A DNA stretch of 64,000 nucleotides from Pacificibacter marinus (GCF_018860505.1 NZ_JAHKPU010000020.1:124001-188000); one strand, 5' to 3'. Counted from the stretch's first letter, positions 1 through 8,201 are shown. Program-made: numbers and translations. Notes: a model not told the origin generated them from the letters alone.

Positions 1-800
1 ATATGATTTTCAACGACATGGATGGCCAGCGTTTCGAAGACAGCGGTATAAGTGCAAACCTCACAGCGTCCTATGAATTCGCGCCTGGCTTTGAAGTGTT
101 CGCGGGCGCATCTCAGACATGGGTTGGTTATGATATTGGTGAATATGGCTTGATGCACGCGCGGGATTACGATTTTGCGTCCGATTATGCAGGTGCGAAC
201 TCGACCAATTACAAAATCGGTGTGAATGGTTCTCGCGGTGCTTTCACTGGTGGCCTGACCTATTTCGACATCAAGGTCGAAGACTACGCCAATTATGATT
301 GGACCGTGGATGAGATCAACAACGGCGGCGAGGTGCGTTCCAAGGGTATGACGCTGAATCTTGCCTATAACTATGCAAATGGGCGCATTGGCGGATCTTA
401 CACCAAAGCAGATGTATCAGAGAACGGTGATGCAGTGCTGCCATCTGGCGGAAGCATCGTGCCTGTAAGTGATCTTGCAACACTTTACGTTGATCACAAC
501 ATCTCTGATCAGCTGAAGGTCGGAGGAACACTTGCATGGGCGGGCACACTCGACAGCGACTTGATGTCTGAAAACAATTTCTACGCGCATGAAAGCTATA
601 CGGTCGTGAACGCATATGCCGAGTATAAGCCTCAGCAAATGGATGGCCTAACGCTGCGCCTTGGTGTCGATAACCTGTTCGATGAATACTATTATGAGCG
701 TTCATCATATGTGTACACTGAGATCAGTGATACGCGGATTGTATACCCTCAATATGCTGAGGGTCGCGCAATCAGCCTGACAGCCACCATCGACTTTTAA
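1..800 (+). CDS. TonB-dependent outer-membrane receptor, C-terminal part (5' truncated by window edge)
   Basis: About 265 residues of a TonB-dependent receptor are visible; the plug and first barrel strands lie left of the window, so the Met at position 3 is only an in-frame residue. The fragment shows alternating amphipathic strands with many Tyr/Asn/Gly residues, the late-barrel motif LRLGVDNLFDEYYYE, and a terminal strand ISLTATIDF ending in Phe, as expected for insertion by the Bam machinery. Such receptors import ferric siderophores, haem or cobalamin across the outer membrane using TonB energy. It is followed by a strong terminator and converges on a minus-strand siderophore-transport/TonB operon, so an iron-chelate substrate is the natural inference. 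The exact ligand cannot be read from this part. Confidence 0.88.
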   Translation, partial: MIFNDMDGQRFEDSGISANLTASYEFAPGFEVFAGASQTWVGYDIGEYGLMHARDYDFASDYAGANSTNYKIGVNGSRGAFTGGLTYFDIKVEDYANYDWTVDEINNGGEVRSKGMTLNLAYNYANGRIGGSYTKADVSENGDAVLPSGGSIVPVSDLATLYVDHNISDQLKVGGTLAWAGTLDSDLMSENNFYAHESYTVVNAYAEYKPQQMDGLTLRLGVDNLFDEYYYERSSYVYTEISDTRIVYPQYAEGRAISLTATIDF

Positions 801-869
801 GATCGCCTGAAATGGCTCAAAAATCGCTTTGGGGGCCTTTGTCCCTAAAGCATATCTCGTGGATAACTT

Positions 870-895
870 GGGAGGCCTTATGGCCTCCCCTTTTT
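870..895 (+). terminator. Rho-independent terminator of the receptor gene
   Basis: A perfect 8-bp stem GGGAGGCC / GGCCTCCC (870-877 and 882-889) with a TTAT loop is followed by C and five T. It lies 70 bp after the receptor stop codon and before the convergent end of tonB. Confidence 0.85.
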
Positions 896-949
896 CATGT
901 ATGGGTACAAGGTGGAGTAATTGAAGCTGACCAACATATGGTTCGCGGA

Positions 950-1852
950 CTAGCGCGAGAACCTCATAGGCAGACTGAAGCTGTATTGTGAATCCGTGAG
1001 ACCTTTTGGTGCCGCTTTAAACTTTCGCGCCGCATTCACCGCCTTGATAGCCGCCTGATCCAATGCAGCATTGCCTGAAGATTTCGCCAAAGAGACACCC
1101 AACAGTTGACCAGATCTGCTGACCGTCAAGCGCACTGTGACGGTGCCTGATGCATTTCGAGCCGCAGCCGGATAAAGCTTGCGCCGTTCTATGCGCATGC
1201 GAATGCCTGCCCCCCAACTGGCGCGCAAATCGTTCAAAGTGGCTTTTGACAATGTTGCAGCCTCTGATGTGCCCCTTGATCCAGCTTGCGCACCACCGCC
1301 TGCCCCGCTTGCACGTTGGGCAGCACGGGCTGCTGATGCAGGCGCAGCTTTCTTTGCTGGTTTTTTTGCCACTTTGGCCGGTGGCATTGACTTGGTTACG
1401 GCTTTTTCAGGGGGCGCGGGCCGTGGGATCGGCTTGATATCAGCAATGGCTGGTTCAATTTCCGGTTCGGTGGGGGGCTCAACGGCCACCGGTGGCGGCG
1501 GCAGGCTGATATCTGCCTCTGGAAGTGCATCTGCAACAGATGGCAGCGCCATGGGTGAGGCGACTTGTGGCAAGCTGGGTGCAGCATCTAGGGCCGTGCG
1601 CAATGCCGGTGCTTCGATGTTGTGAACAGGCTGAGGAGGAGTGACATCTGGTGTCGTTTCTATTTCAGGCGGTTTGTCCCATGCCTCAACCATCTCGGCA
1701 ATGGAAGCATCCGCCGCTTGCAATGACACCAAACCCTCTCCGCCCGCACCAGAGGAGACCGCACCAACGGATGCGGGGCGCAATGCAAAGGCTCCTAAAT
1801 GTAGCCCTGCGGCCATTGCTATGGCCGCGGCTGCCTGTAAGCGCGCACTCAT
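950..1852 (-). CDS. tonB: TonB energy transducer
   Basis: This is a 300-residue TonB protein that links the inner-membrane ExbB-ExbD motor to outer-membrane receptors. A single N-terminal membrane helix (about residues 5-25) contains a His at 18, matching the conserved helix His of TonB. The periplasmic linker (about 60-175) is rich in Pro, Glu and then Ala/Lys. The C-terminal domain (about 215-300) has the TonB fold signature: YPAAARNASGTVTVRLTV, then SSGNAALDQAAIKAV and a final SLPMRF. Its start overlaps the end of the preceding exbD gene by ATGA, so translation is probably coupled. It is the last gene of an operon that runs from the siderophore-binding protein. Tol-system TolA is unlikely because of the C-terminal TonB signature. 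Confidence 0.93.
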   Translation of the reverse strand: MSARLQAAAAIAMAAGLHLGAFALRPASVGAVSSGAGGEGLVSLQAADASIAEMVEAWDKPPEIETTPDVTPPQPVHNIEAPALRTALDAAPSLPQVASPMALPSVADALPEADISLPPPPVAVEPPTEPEIEPAIADIKPIPRPAPPEKAVTKSMPPAKVAKKPAKKAAPASAARAAQRASGAGGGAQAGSRGTSEAATLSKATLNDLRASWGAGIRMRIERRKLYPAAARNASGTVTVRLTVSRSGQLLGVSLAKSSGNAALDQAAIKAVNAARKFKAAPKGLTDSQYSFSLPMRFSR

Positions 1853-2271
1853 GGCGTACCTCCTGATTGTGCGACCAATTCAATTTGGGCAAAACCCAAC
1901 TTGGAAATCTCGTGCAAAAGTGCAGCAAGCTCTTCTGCCGCCAAGGCAGTATCTGCACGTAGCGTCAGTTTAGGCTTGGCCTCCTCGCAGTCGTTTATCT
2001 CACAATATGCGGTTTGCTCGGCAGCCAGCATCTGTAACGCTTCCTTCCCGGTCGCATCCCTAAACCCAACACGGGCATCGGCGGCGATATACAATGTAAA
2101 CTCACCCTCCGCTTCGGCCTCGACCTGTGCCGAGGGAGGGGTCACTTCGAACGGCTCAGGGGGCGTCATCTTGGCAGAAATCAGAAAGAAAATAAGCAAC
2201 AAGAACACAACGTTAATCATGGGCAGCAGATTTTCTTCTTTCCGCTTCGGTGCTTGGGTGCTGAAATCCAT
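1849..2271 (-). CDS. exbD: ExbD/TolR-family protein with Asn in place of the membrane Asp
   Basis: This 140-residue protein has one membrane helix near the N-terminus (about 17-37) and a periplasmic domain, the standard ExbD layout. It acts in the ExbB-ExbD proton-driven motor. The family motif N-x-x-P-x-I-D-V is here NLLPMINVVF: residue 20, the equivalent of the essential proton-carrying Asp of ExbD (Asp25 in E. coli), is Asn (codon AAC, complement of 2212-2214). The neighbouring exbD copy keeps Asp at the same position 20. The gene starts two bases after that copy ends and overlaps tonB by 4 bp. It may form a mixed ExbD dimer or play a regulatory or structural part; this is inference. Confidence 0.9.
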   Translation of the reverse strand: MDFSTQAPKRKEENLLPMINVVFLLLIFFLISAKMTPPEPFEVTPPSAQVEAEAEGEFTLYIAADARVGFRDATGKEALQMLAAEQTAYCEINDCEEAKPKLTLRADTALAAEELAALLHEISKLGFAQIELVAQSGGTP

Positions 2272-2273
2272 CT

Positions 2274-2651
2274 CTATTCCACCAATACAAGGCGAGAAAA
2301 CCCCGCCGCCGTTAGCCCATCCATGACATGAACGAGTGCTTGCAAGTTTGCCTCGTCGCGCGCGCGTAAAATGATCGCATCTTCGCCGCTCTCTGTGAGA
2401 GTTTGCAGGGTTTCGATCAATTCATCTTGGCTCATAACGACCCCGTTTAGCCGCACTTCATTCGCAACCAGTTCCACCAGTCGCGGGGGGCCGTTATAGC
2501 TTCCGCCCGACCCGGTCACCGTCAGGGGCAACGCCCGATCCGCGCCAAAGCGTGAGGCCAGCATGAAAAAGACCAACAGCAAAAATACAACGTCGATCAT
2601 CGGCGTCAAATTTGGTTTTCGCCTAGGTTTTTCGATGCCGAAACTGATCAT
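2274..2651 (-). CDS. exbD: ExbD/TolR-family biopolymer transport protein
   Basis: A 125-residue ExbD protein of the TonB motor. The N-terminal tail is basic (EKPRRKPN), followed by NLTPMIDVVFLLLVFFML, the membrane helix carrying the conserved Asp at residue 20, then a periplasmic domain with a typical late motif DEANLQALVHVMDGL. The gene overlaps exbB upstream by ATGA (2648-2651) and is followed after two bases by a second exbD. With the conserved Asp present, this copy is the likely catalytic subunit of the pair. Confidence 0.93.
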   Translation of the reverse strand: MISFGIEKPRRKPNLTPMIDVVFLLLVFFMLASRFGADRALPLTVTGSGGSYNGPPRLVELVANEVRLNGVVMSQDELIETLQTLTESGEDAIILRARDEANLQALVHVMDGLTAAGFSRLVLVE

Positions 2652-3334
2652 TCGGCCGCCTGTTGGTTTGATTCTACCTGTGGTGCACTATGCAAAATCT
2701 GGGTGGCACTGTCTTCCATATCATGGCGCAGACGGTCCAGAACACTTTCAAACCATGTCAGCGCAATGGAAGCAGGGATCGCCACTGCCATGCCGGCTGC
2801 CGTCGTCAAAAGCGCCTCCCAGATACCGCCCGCAAGAGCGGCAGGATCTGCGCGTGACCCTGCCTCTTGCAAAGCTTGAAACGCGGCGATCATACCTGTC
2901 ACAGTCCCTAAAAGCCCAAGCAAAGGCCCGATTGTAGACGCCAATTCCAAACCCCGCAGCCCCGCACGCGCCCGCAACAAAAGCGCACGGGCCACACGGG
3001 CTGTTTCGGCCTCGGCAGCGGCCTGATCAAACTCTGATTTCAATCTGGCTTGCATCGCCGCAGAGGTCAGCATCGCGCGTAAAGACCGCCGCGAAGCCAA
3101 GGATGCGATCGCCTCGCGCGTCTGACCTTTGGCCCAAAGCGCAAGGGCGGCTTCAGTGTGCTTGCCACCAGACCACGCTCCAAGCGAAAGCAAGCGCATC
3201 GTTTTCCATAGGATCAAAGCAACCGTGATGACCGAAAGAATGGCGATGGCCCACATTGCGGCGCCCCCCATGCTGACGAAAGCCAAAAGTTGATCAAAAG
3301 CCACCTGCAAAGGTCCGTGTGTCATAGTTTCCAT
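2648..3334 (-). CDS. exbB: ExbB/TolQ/MotA-family proton-channel protein
   Basis: A 228-residue inner-membrane subunit that forms the pentameric proton channel with ExbD. The first membrane helix is near residues 20-42 (GGAAMWAIAILSVITVALIL). A long cytoplasmic segment follows, then two helices around 130-155 and 170-195 with the family motif ASTIGPLLGLLGTVTGMIAAF, which lines the channel. The C-terminal cytoplasmic helix contains DRLRHDMED. The ATG at 3334 has only a weak ribosome site (AAGTGA). It lies 36 bp after the ABC ATPase gene and overlaps exbD by 4 bp, so it belongs to the siderophore operon. TolQ is less likely because tonB, not tolA, follows. Confidence 0.92.
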   Translation of the reverse strand: METMTHGPLQVAFDQLLAFVSMGGAAMWAIAILSVITVALILWKTMRLLSLGAWSGGKHTEAALALWAKGQTREAIASLASRRSLRAMLTSAAMQARLKSEFDQAAAEAETARVARALLLRARAGLRGLELASTIGPLLGLLGTVTGMIAAFQALQEAGSRADPAALAGGIWEALLTTAAGMAVAIPASIALTWFESVLDRLRHDMEDSATQILHSAPQVESNQQAAE

Positions 3335-3370
3335 CGTGTTTCACTTTTCTATTTGGCTTAGGTTTCAAGA

Positions 3371-4126
3371 TCACAAGTGGTGAAGGACAAGCGGTTTGCC
3401 CTCAATCTGAGTGACACGCAGTTCCATGTCATAAATATCGCCCAACACTTGGCTGGTACAGACCGCTTCAGGGGGACCTTGTGCGGCGATACGTCCCGCT
3501 TTCATTGCAATGACATGATCGGCCCAAGCTGCGGCGTGATTGATGTCATGCACCACGACGACAACACTGCGCCCAGCCTCTCGCAACGCGGCAAGCTGCG
3601 CCATGATGCGCCGCGCAAAGGCCATATCGAGAGCCGCCAGAGGTTCATCCAACAGCAACCAATCCGCCCCCTGCGCCAAGGTCATGGCGATAAACGCGCG
3701 TTGCCTTTGTCCACCTGACAGCTCTTCTAAAAAACGGTCACCGAATGTGGTCAAGTCAAGAGCCTCGAGTGCTTGTGCGATCAACTGCTCATCTTCGTTC
3801 GTAGGGCGGCCTTGATGATGCGGCCAGCGGCCAAACCCCACCAATTCGCGCACGCGCAGACGGCTGCCAAGGGTGTTGGTTTGCGACAAAACCGCCATCA
3901 TCCGCGCCAGATCGCGCGTTGGCGTCTGCACAATGTCAGCTCCATCAACAGATATGCGTCCCGTTTGCAAAGGCATCAAGCGACCAATCAGAGACAAAAG
4001 CGTTGATTTCCCAGCACCATTAGGCCCGACAAGCGCGGTGACCTTGCCCTTAGGGATTTCAAGCGAGATATTTTGCAAAACCGGTGTTTTGCCAACGTTG
4101 TGACTCAGCTGTTCCACACAAATCAT
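3371..4126 (-). CDS. Iron-siderophore ABC transporter, ATP-binding protein
   Basis: A 251-residue ATPase of the FecE/FhuC family that powers siderophore import. It shows Walker A GPNGAGKST at about residues 34-42, a Q-loop region (AVLSQ), the signature LSGGQRQRAF near 136, Walker B DWLLLDEP near 155, and the switch His in VVVVHDINHAA. The start at 4126 was chosen because it overlaps the permease stop as ATGA; an upstream in-frame ATG at 4153 would lie inside the permease gene. The catecholate/petrobactin-type branch (FatE, VctC, YclP) fits the companion binding protein best. Confidence 0.92.
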   Translation of the reverse strand: MICVEQLSHNVGKTPVLQNISLEIPKGKVTALVGPNGAGKSTLLSLIGRLMPLQTGRISVDGADIVQTPTRDLARMMAVLSQTNTLGSRLRVRELVGFGRWPHHQGRPTNEDEQLIAQALEALDLTTFGDRFLEELSGGQRQRAFIAMTLAQGADWLLLDEPLAALDMAFARRIMAQLAALREAGRSVVVVVHDINHAAAWADHVIAMKAGRIAAQGPPEAVCTSQVLGDIYDMELRVTQIEGKPLVLHHL

Positions 4127-5064
4127 CGTGTTCGCCCTTTCAACAAAAGCCATAAGAAAAACAGGCCGCCGGCAAATTCTATCACCACCGAAAGCGTCGA
4201 CTGCAATCCTAAGATGCGTTCAAATAAGGTTTGGCCTGCAACAAGCATGAAGGCAGCAATCAAGATTGCCATGGGCAACAAACGCGCATGGCGAGCCGAG
4301 CCCGTAATCTCGTGTGCGAGACCGGAAACAAGCAAGCCAAAGAAGGCAATTGGCCCCACCAGTGCGGTTGCGACAGAGACTAAAACGGCCACAATCATCA
4401 AAGCGATTAGCACAAGCCGATCATGCGCCAACCCAAGAGATATTGCGATTGGACGTCCAAGTGCCAGTACATCTAAACGAGACGACAACCACAGCGCCAT
4501 TCCGATTGTGCAAAGACACACCACGCTCGTCACGGGCAACAAATTGGGTTCAATACTTGTAAAGCTCGCAAAGCTTGCCGCCTGCACCACCGCGAATGCG
4601 TTTGGGTCGATGATCCGTGCCAAAAAGGTTGAGAAAGATCGAAACAGCACGCCTAAAATCACACCCGTCAGAACCAATCGCGCCACATCCTGTGTTCCAC
4701 GGCCCAAGAGGGTTCCAAACAGCAACAGAGCGGCCAAGGTCATAACTGCAACCTCGGCTCCGAATTTCATCGAGATGGACAAGCCAGCATAACCGCTGAT
4801 GCCCAGCCCCGCGACCATTGCAGTTTGCATCAGGATATAGAGGGCATCAAACCCCATGATTTGAGGTGTCAAAATGCGATTGCGACAAACGGTTTGAAAC
4901 ACCATGGTCGCGACAGCAATAGACGCCCCAACCAGCAACATTCCGATCAATTTAGGGGCGCGCAAGCCCAGAATGAATTGCCATCGCGGACCCAACCCCC
5001 AAAACAAATAGACTCCGCAAGATGCGATAAGCGCGACAATCAAAATGGCAAAACGTCTATCCAC
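4123..5064 (-). CDS. Iron-siderophore ABC transporter permease (second copy in operon)
   Basis: A FecCD-family permease of about 313 residues with roughly eight to ten hydrophobic segments. Family motifs are visible: GLRAPKLIGMLLVGASIA near the N-terminus, NRILTPQIMGFDALY, and the cytoplasmic-loop segment GPIAFFGLLVSGLAHEITG that contacts the ATPase. The GTG at 5064 is proposed as start because it overlaps the upstream permease stop by only 8 bp; an ATG at 5112 would force a 56-bp overlap. It pairs with the next permease to form a heterodimeric membrane domain (FatC/FatD or VctG/VctD type). Confidence 0.9.
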   Translation of the reverse strand: MDRRFAILIVALIASCGVYLFWGLGPRWQFILGLRAPKLIGMLLVGASIAVATMVFQTVCRNRILTPQIMGFDALYILMQTAMVAGLGISGYAGLSISMKFGAEVAVMTLAALLLFGTLLGRGTQDVARLVLTGVILGVLFRSFSTFLARIIDPNAFAVVQAASFASFTSIEPNLLPVTSVVCLCTIGMALWLSSRLDVLALGRPIAISLGLAHDRLVLIALMIVAVLVSVATALVGPIAFFGLLVSGLAHEITGSARHARLLPMAILIAAFMLVAGQTLFERILGLQSTLSVVIEFAGGLFFLWLLLKGRTR

Positions 5065-6025
5065 GAGCTGGCTCCCTATAGAGCAGCCACAGAAAAAGGC
5101 CAGAGCCGACAACGCCTAAGATCGTGCCAACAGGAACTTCATAGGGAAAGCGTACAAGACGCCCCACGATATCACAGGTCAACACAAGCGTGGCGCCGCC
5201 TGCTGCCGTCACAGGTAGGGTCGCGCGCAAATTGTCCCCCATACGCCGCGCCACGATATTGGGCACCACTAGTCCGACAAAGGGGATCATTCCAACGGTT
5301 ACAATCACCAACGCTGTGACGACAGAGACAACAACCAAGCCAAGACGCATAACAGCATCCGGATTCAGGCCAAGACTTGTTGTGGTCTCACGTCCAAGGC
5401 CAAGGATGGAAAACCGATCTGCGGCAAACCATGCCAATGCGGCGGCACCCGCCGCGAACCAAAGCAACTCATAACGTCCGGCAATAACACCCGAGAATTC
5501 TCCGGTCATGAGCCAGATGCTAATGAGCTGCAAAAGGTCGGTTTGCCAGCCGACGAATGTGACAATAGCGCCCAGGACGCCTGACAAGATCAGCCCGACC
5601 ACAGGCACCAATAGCACCTCACGCGCAGGCAAACGGCGGATAAGGCGCAAGAACAGCGCCGTTCCGGCCATGGCTGCAAGGCTTGCCACCACCATTTTCA
5701 CCCAGATTGGCGATGCGGGGGCAACAATCGTCACAGCCAACAAACCAAATGCGGCGCTTTCTGCCGTGCCTGTTGTCCCCGGTTCGACAAATCGATTGCG
5801 CACCATTTGCTGCATGACCACTCCGGCAATCGCCAAAGCTGCCCCTGTCAAAATGACCGCCACAGTGCGCGGCAATCGAGACACAGTCATGATCAATGAC
5901 ATATGCGGATCACTGCCGAAATCGGCAAAACCAATTCCGGCAGCGCCGATCAACAAACTTGCGACCGACAGTGGCACCAAAAGGCCAATAAGAATGAACG
6001 TCGGGCGCATGCGTTTACCGGCCAA
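5057..6025 (-). CDS. Iron-siderophore ABC transporter permease (first copy in operon)
   Basis: A 322-residue FecCD permease with an N-terminal membrane helix (about 8-28) and repeated hydrophobic segments. Diagnostic motifs are SRLPRTVAVILTGAALA, NRFVEPGTTGTAESAAFG, and the ATPase-contacting loop GMIPFVGLVVPNIVARRMG. The PRT and GxxFVGLxxPH-like patterns are classic for FecD/FepD/BtuC proteins. It lies 21 bp after the binding-protein gene and overlaps the second permease. Together they carry an Fe-chelate from the periplasm to the cytoplasm. Confidence 0.92.
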   Translation of the reverse strand: MAGKRMRPTFILIGLLVPLSVASLLIGAAGIGFADFGSDPHMSLIMTVSRLPRTVAVILTGAALAIAGVVMQQMVRNRFVEPGTTGTAESAAFGLLAVTIVAPASPIWVKMVVASLAAMAGTALFLRLIRRLPAREVLLVPVVGLILSGVLGAIVTFVGWQTDLLQLISIWLMTGEFSGVIAGRYELLWFAAGAAALAWFAADRFSILGLGRETTTSLGLNPDAVMRLGLVVVSVVTALVIVTVGMIPFVGLVVPNIVARRMGDNLRATLPVTAAGGATLVLTCDIVGRLVRFPYEVPVGTILGVVGSGLFLWLLYREPARG

Positions 6026-6046
6026 GGACGCACCTCGGCCCTTTGC

Positions 6047-6937
6047 TTATTTGGAGAATGCAGTCGTTAATTCAGCTAACGTAGTGCTGAGCGAGGTGTA
6101 ACCACCGCCAGCGATATACAGCGGCGCCGCGGACAAGTAGATGATCTGATCTTTTTGTGCGGCAGTTGTGCCTGCAACCAAAGGATTGTCCAATGTCGTG
6201 TGCGCTGATGCGGCCTCACCGATGGCGACACTACGGTCAACCACGATCAGCCAATCTGGGTTCACTTCGGCAATGAATTCAAAAGAAACAGCATCACCAT
6301 GGACCTCTGGATTCAGGTTTTCGAATGCCTCAGGCAAATCAAGGGCTGTGTGAATCCAACCAAAGCGCGACCCGCGACCATAAGCCGAAACTTTTGGCCC
6401 ATTGGTCATAAGGATCAAAGCCTTTCCTTTGCCGGTTGCAGCAGACTTTGCAGTGTCCAGTTGCACCTCAAGTGATGCTTTTAGTTCGGCGGCCTCATCT
6501 TGCTTGCCGAACAGCGCGCCATAGGTTGCGATATTCACCCGCGCGTCCGCGATCGTATCTTCACCGATCGTCATATCAAGTGTTGGGGCAATTTTTGACA
6601 AAGGCTGAACCTTAGCCGCAGAACGCCCGCCCGCAATAATCAAGTCTGGAGTTAAATTGGCGATAGCTTCCATATTCGGCTCAAACAACGTCCCCACCGT
6701 GGCAGCGTTCAGGTCGCCTAAATAATCAACATAAACCTTGTCAGGCACACCGGCCAACGACACACCCAAAGCTGACAATGTGTCAATGGCGGCAATATCA
6801 AGGGCAACGACGTTGGACGGGTTCGAGGCGGTCGTCATCTCACCTTGAGCGGTTTGAATGCGAATATCTTGCGCCGTAGCGGCAGATACAGCGAACAGTG
6901 ACATGCCAAAAAACGCGGCACAGAAAGTGCGGATCAT
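6047..6937 (-). CDS. Siderophore-binding periplasmic protein (FatB/CeuE/VctP-like)
   Basis: A 296-residue class III binding protein. A signal peptide MIRTFCAAFFGMSLFAVSA ends near the cleavage site ATAQ. The mature part starts with the usual IQTAQGEM strand and VVALDIAAIDTLSALG, and contains LTPDLIIAGGRSAAKV and NPDWLIVVDRS, which mark the two lobes in this family. No lipobox Cys is present, so it should be soluble in the periplasm. The ATG at 6937 is preferred over one 15 bp upstream because GGAG lies six bases before it. As first gene of the operon it follows the divergent promoter region shared with the DUF2218 gene. Substrate class (catecholate or related) is inferred from similarity to CeuE, YclQ and FatB. 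Confidence 0.9.
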   Translation of the reverse strand: MIRTFCAAFFGMSLFAVSAATAQDIRIQTAQGEMTTASNPSNVVALDIAAIDTLSALGVSLAGVPDKVYVDYLGDLNAATVGTLFEPNMEAIANLTPDLIIAGGRSAAKVQPLSKIAPTLDMTIGEDTIADARVNIATYGALFGKQDEAAELKASLEVQLDTAKSAATGKGKALILMTNGPKVSAYGRGSRFGWIHTALDLPEAFENLNPEVHGDAVSFEFIAEVNPDWLIVVDRSVAIGEAASAHTTLDNPLVAGTTAAQKDQIIYLSAAPLYIAGGGYTSLSTTLAELTTAFSK

Positions 6938-6982
6938 ATCTCTCTCCATCAATGAACGCGTGGCTGAAAGTCTGGCTTCGCT

Positions 6983-7000
6983 TTATTTTCAAGGAAATAA
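6983..7000. promoter_or_regulatory. Candidate operator palindrome in the divergent iron-operon promoter region
   Basis: TTATTT-TCAAGG-AAATAA forms two perfect 6-bp half-sites around a 6-bp centre. It lies between the binding-protein start (6937) and the DUF2218 start (7057). Its position and AT-rich symmetry fit a Fur, RirA or Irr-type operator, but it does not clearly match any consensus I know, so the regulator is unassigned. Confidence 0.3.
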
Positions 7001-7056
7001 CGACTTGCGTTCCGAAGGTAAAGATATAAACGTACTAAAAAAGTCAGGAATTTGAA

Positions 7057-7347
7057 ATGCTCAAATCAACAGCCTATTACCCGACACAACACGGGTCAAA
7101 ATACCTACAACAATTGTGCAAGCATTTTGCTCATAAGGTTACTGTTACCAATGATGACAAACACGGAGCTGTGGCGCTTGAAGCTGGCCCCGCCGAGCTA
7201 ACTGCAGATGAGAATGGCCTGACAATCACTGTCACTGCTGAAGACGCAAAAGGGATTATTGGGGCGCGCTTTGTGTTCGATATTCATCTTGTAACCTTTG
7301 CGCATCGCGAAGATTTTATCGGGCTAATCTGGGTGATGTTGCCCTAG
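7057..7347 (+). CDS. DUF2218 family protein
   Basis: A 96-residue soluble protein with the DUF2218 pattern: STAYYPTQHGSKYLQQLCKH followed by FAHK near the N-terminus, GPAELTADENGLTITVTAED in the middle, and a C-terminal stretch with HLVTFAHRED. The molecular role of the family is not established. In alphaproteobacteria it is often encoded beside iron-transport genes, and here it is divergent from a siderophore operon with 119 bp between. AGGA seven bases before the ATG is a plausible ribosome site. A role in iron or siderophore handling is inference from position. Confidence 0.82.
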   Translation: MLKSTAYYPTQHGSKYLQQLCKHFAHKVTVTNDDKHGAVALEAGPAELTADENGLTITVTAEDAKGIIGARFVFDIHLVTFAHREDFIGLIWVMLP

Positions 7348-7589
7348 ATTTTTGTTCAGGCATTTTTTGCCTCTGTTCATAATGCTCAAAATGCGTTGAG
7401 CCCTTTCTTAAACTCATGGTGTTGATCCTGCTCTTGCCGCAGATCCAATGATCAACGAGAGCCTCTACCGGTACGCTCGCTTGATATTCAGCTGCGTAGC
7501 TACGCGCACGACATCTTGGTTAAACTTGCCCGCGTGCCGACAAGTGCTTATGTCACATATTAAATGCCAAACTGTGCAAGAGGCCTGAT
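7348..7589. other. Intergenic stretch without a recognised gene
   Basis: This 242-bp stretch separates the DUF2218 gene from the RNase D-like gene. The plus strand can be read for about 47 codons from near 7409 (with DPALAADPMINESLYRYAR) and the minus strand for short stretches, but neither has a start, a ribosome site or a family I recognise. It might be a decayed gene or mobile-element remnant; I cannot support either. Confidence 0.3.
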
Positions 7590-8201
7590 GTGACGAATTT
7601 CTTATACAAATGTGATCTGCCCGATGATCTTGACCTTGGGCCGATGGTCGCCATTGATTGTGAAACCATGGGCCTCAACCCACATCGAGATCGTTTATGC
7701 CTAGTACAAATGTCTGGTGGCGACGGACATGCGCATATGATCCAGATTGCGCCCGATCAGACAGAGGCCCCCAATCTTTGTAAGATACTGGCGGACCCTA
7801 AAGTATTGAAACTCTTTCACTATGGTCGCTTTGACATCGCAGCGATGTTTAAGGCTTTTGGAACGTTGGCAGAGCCCGTTTATTGTACCAAAATCGCATC
7901 TAAACTCGTGCGCACCTATACAGACCGGCACGGGTTGAAAAACCTATTGGAACAGCTTCTTAAGGTTGATATCTCAAAGCATCAACAGATGAGTGACTGG
8001 GGCGCACGTGATTTAAGCAAAGCCCAGCTAGACTATGCGGCATCAGATGTTTTGTACCTCCATAAACTGCGAGACCGATTGAATGAAATGCTTGTGCGCG
8101 AAGGCCGCATGGCGCTGGCGCAATCGTGTTATGACTTCCTACCCACCCGCGCGCTACTGGACCTAGAAGGCTGGCCTGACGCAGATATTTTTGCACACTA
8201 A
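7590..8201 (+). CDS. rnd: Ribonuclease D-like 3'-5' exonuclease (short form)
   Basis: A 203-residue DEDDy exonuclease. Exo I is AIDCETMGL (Asp23, Glu25), Exo II is LFHYGRFDIAAM (Asp near 86), and Exo III is YAASDVLYLH (Tyr149, Asp153), so all four metal ligands and the catalytic Tyr are present. It is about half the length of E. coli RNase D because the HRDC domains are absent; such single-domain forms are common in alphaproteobacteria. The start is GTG at 7590. The likely job is 3' trimming of stable RNAs or related RNA turnover. Confidence 0.88.
   Translation: MTNFLYKCDLPDDLDLGPMVAIDCETMGLNPHRDRLCLVQMSGGDGHAHMIQIAPDQTEAPNLCKILADPKVLKLFHYGRFDIAAMFKAFGTLAEPVYCTKIASKLVRTYTDRHGLKNLLEQLLKVDISKHQQMSDWGARDLSKAQLDYAASDVLYLHKLRDRLNEMLVREGRMALAQSCYDFLPTRALLDLEGWPDADIFAH

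Noticed and set aside
4073-4792. Open frame of 239 codons opposite the siderophore permease
   Set aside because: The permease on the minus strand is a clear FecCD protein, and the plus-strand product has no recognisable feature.
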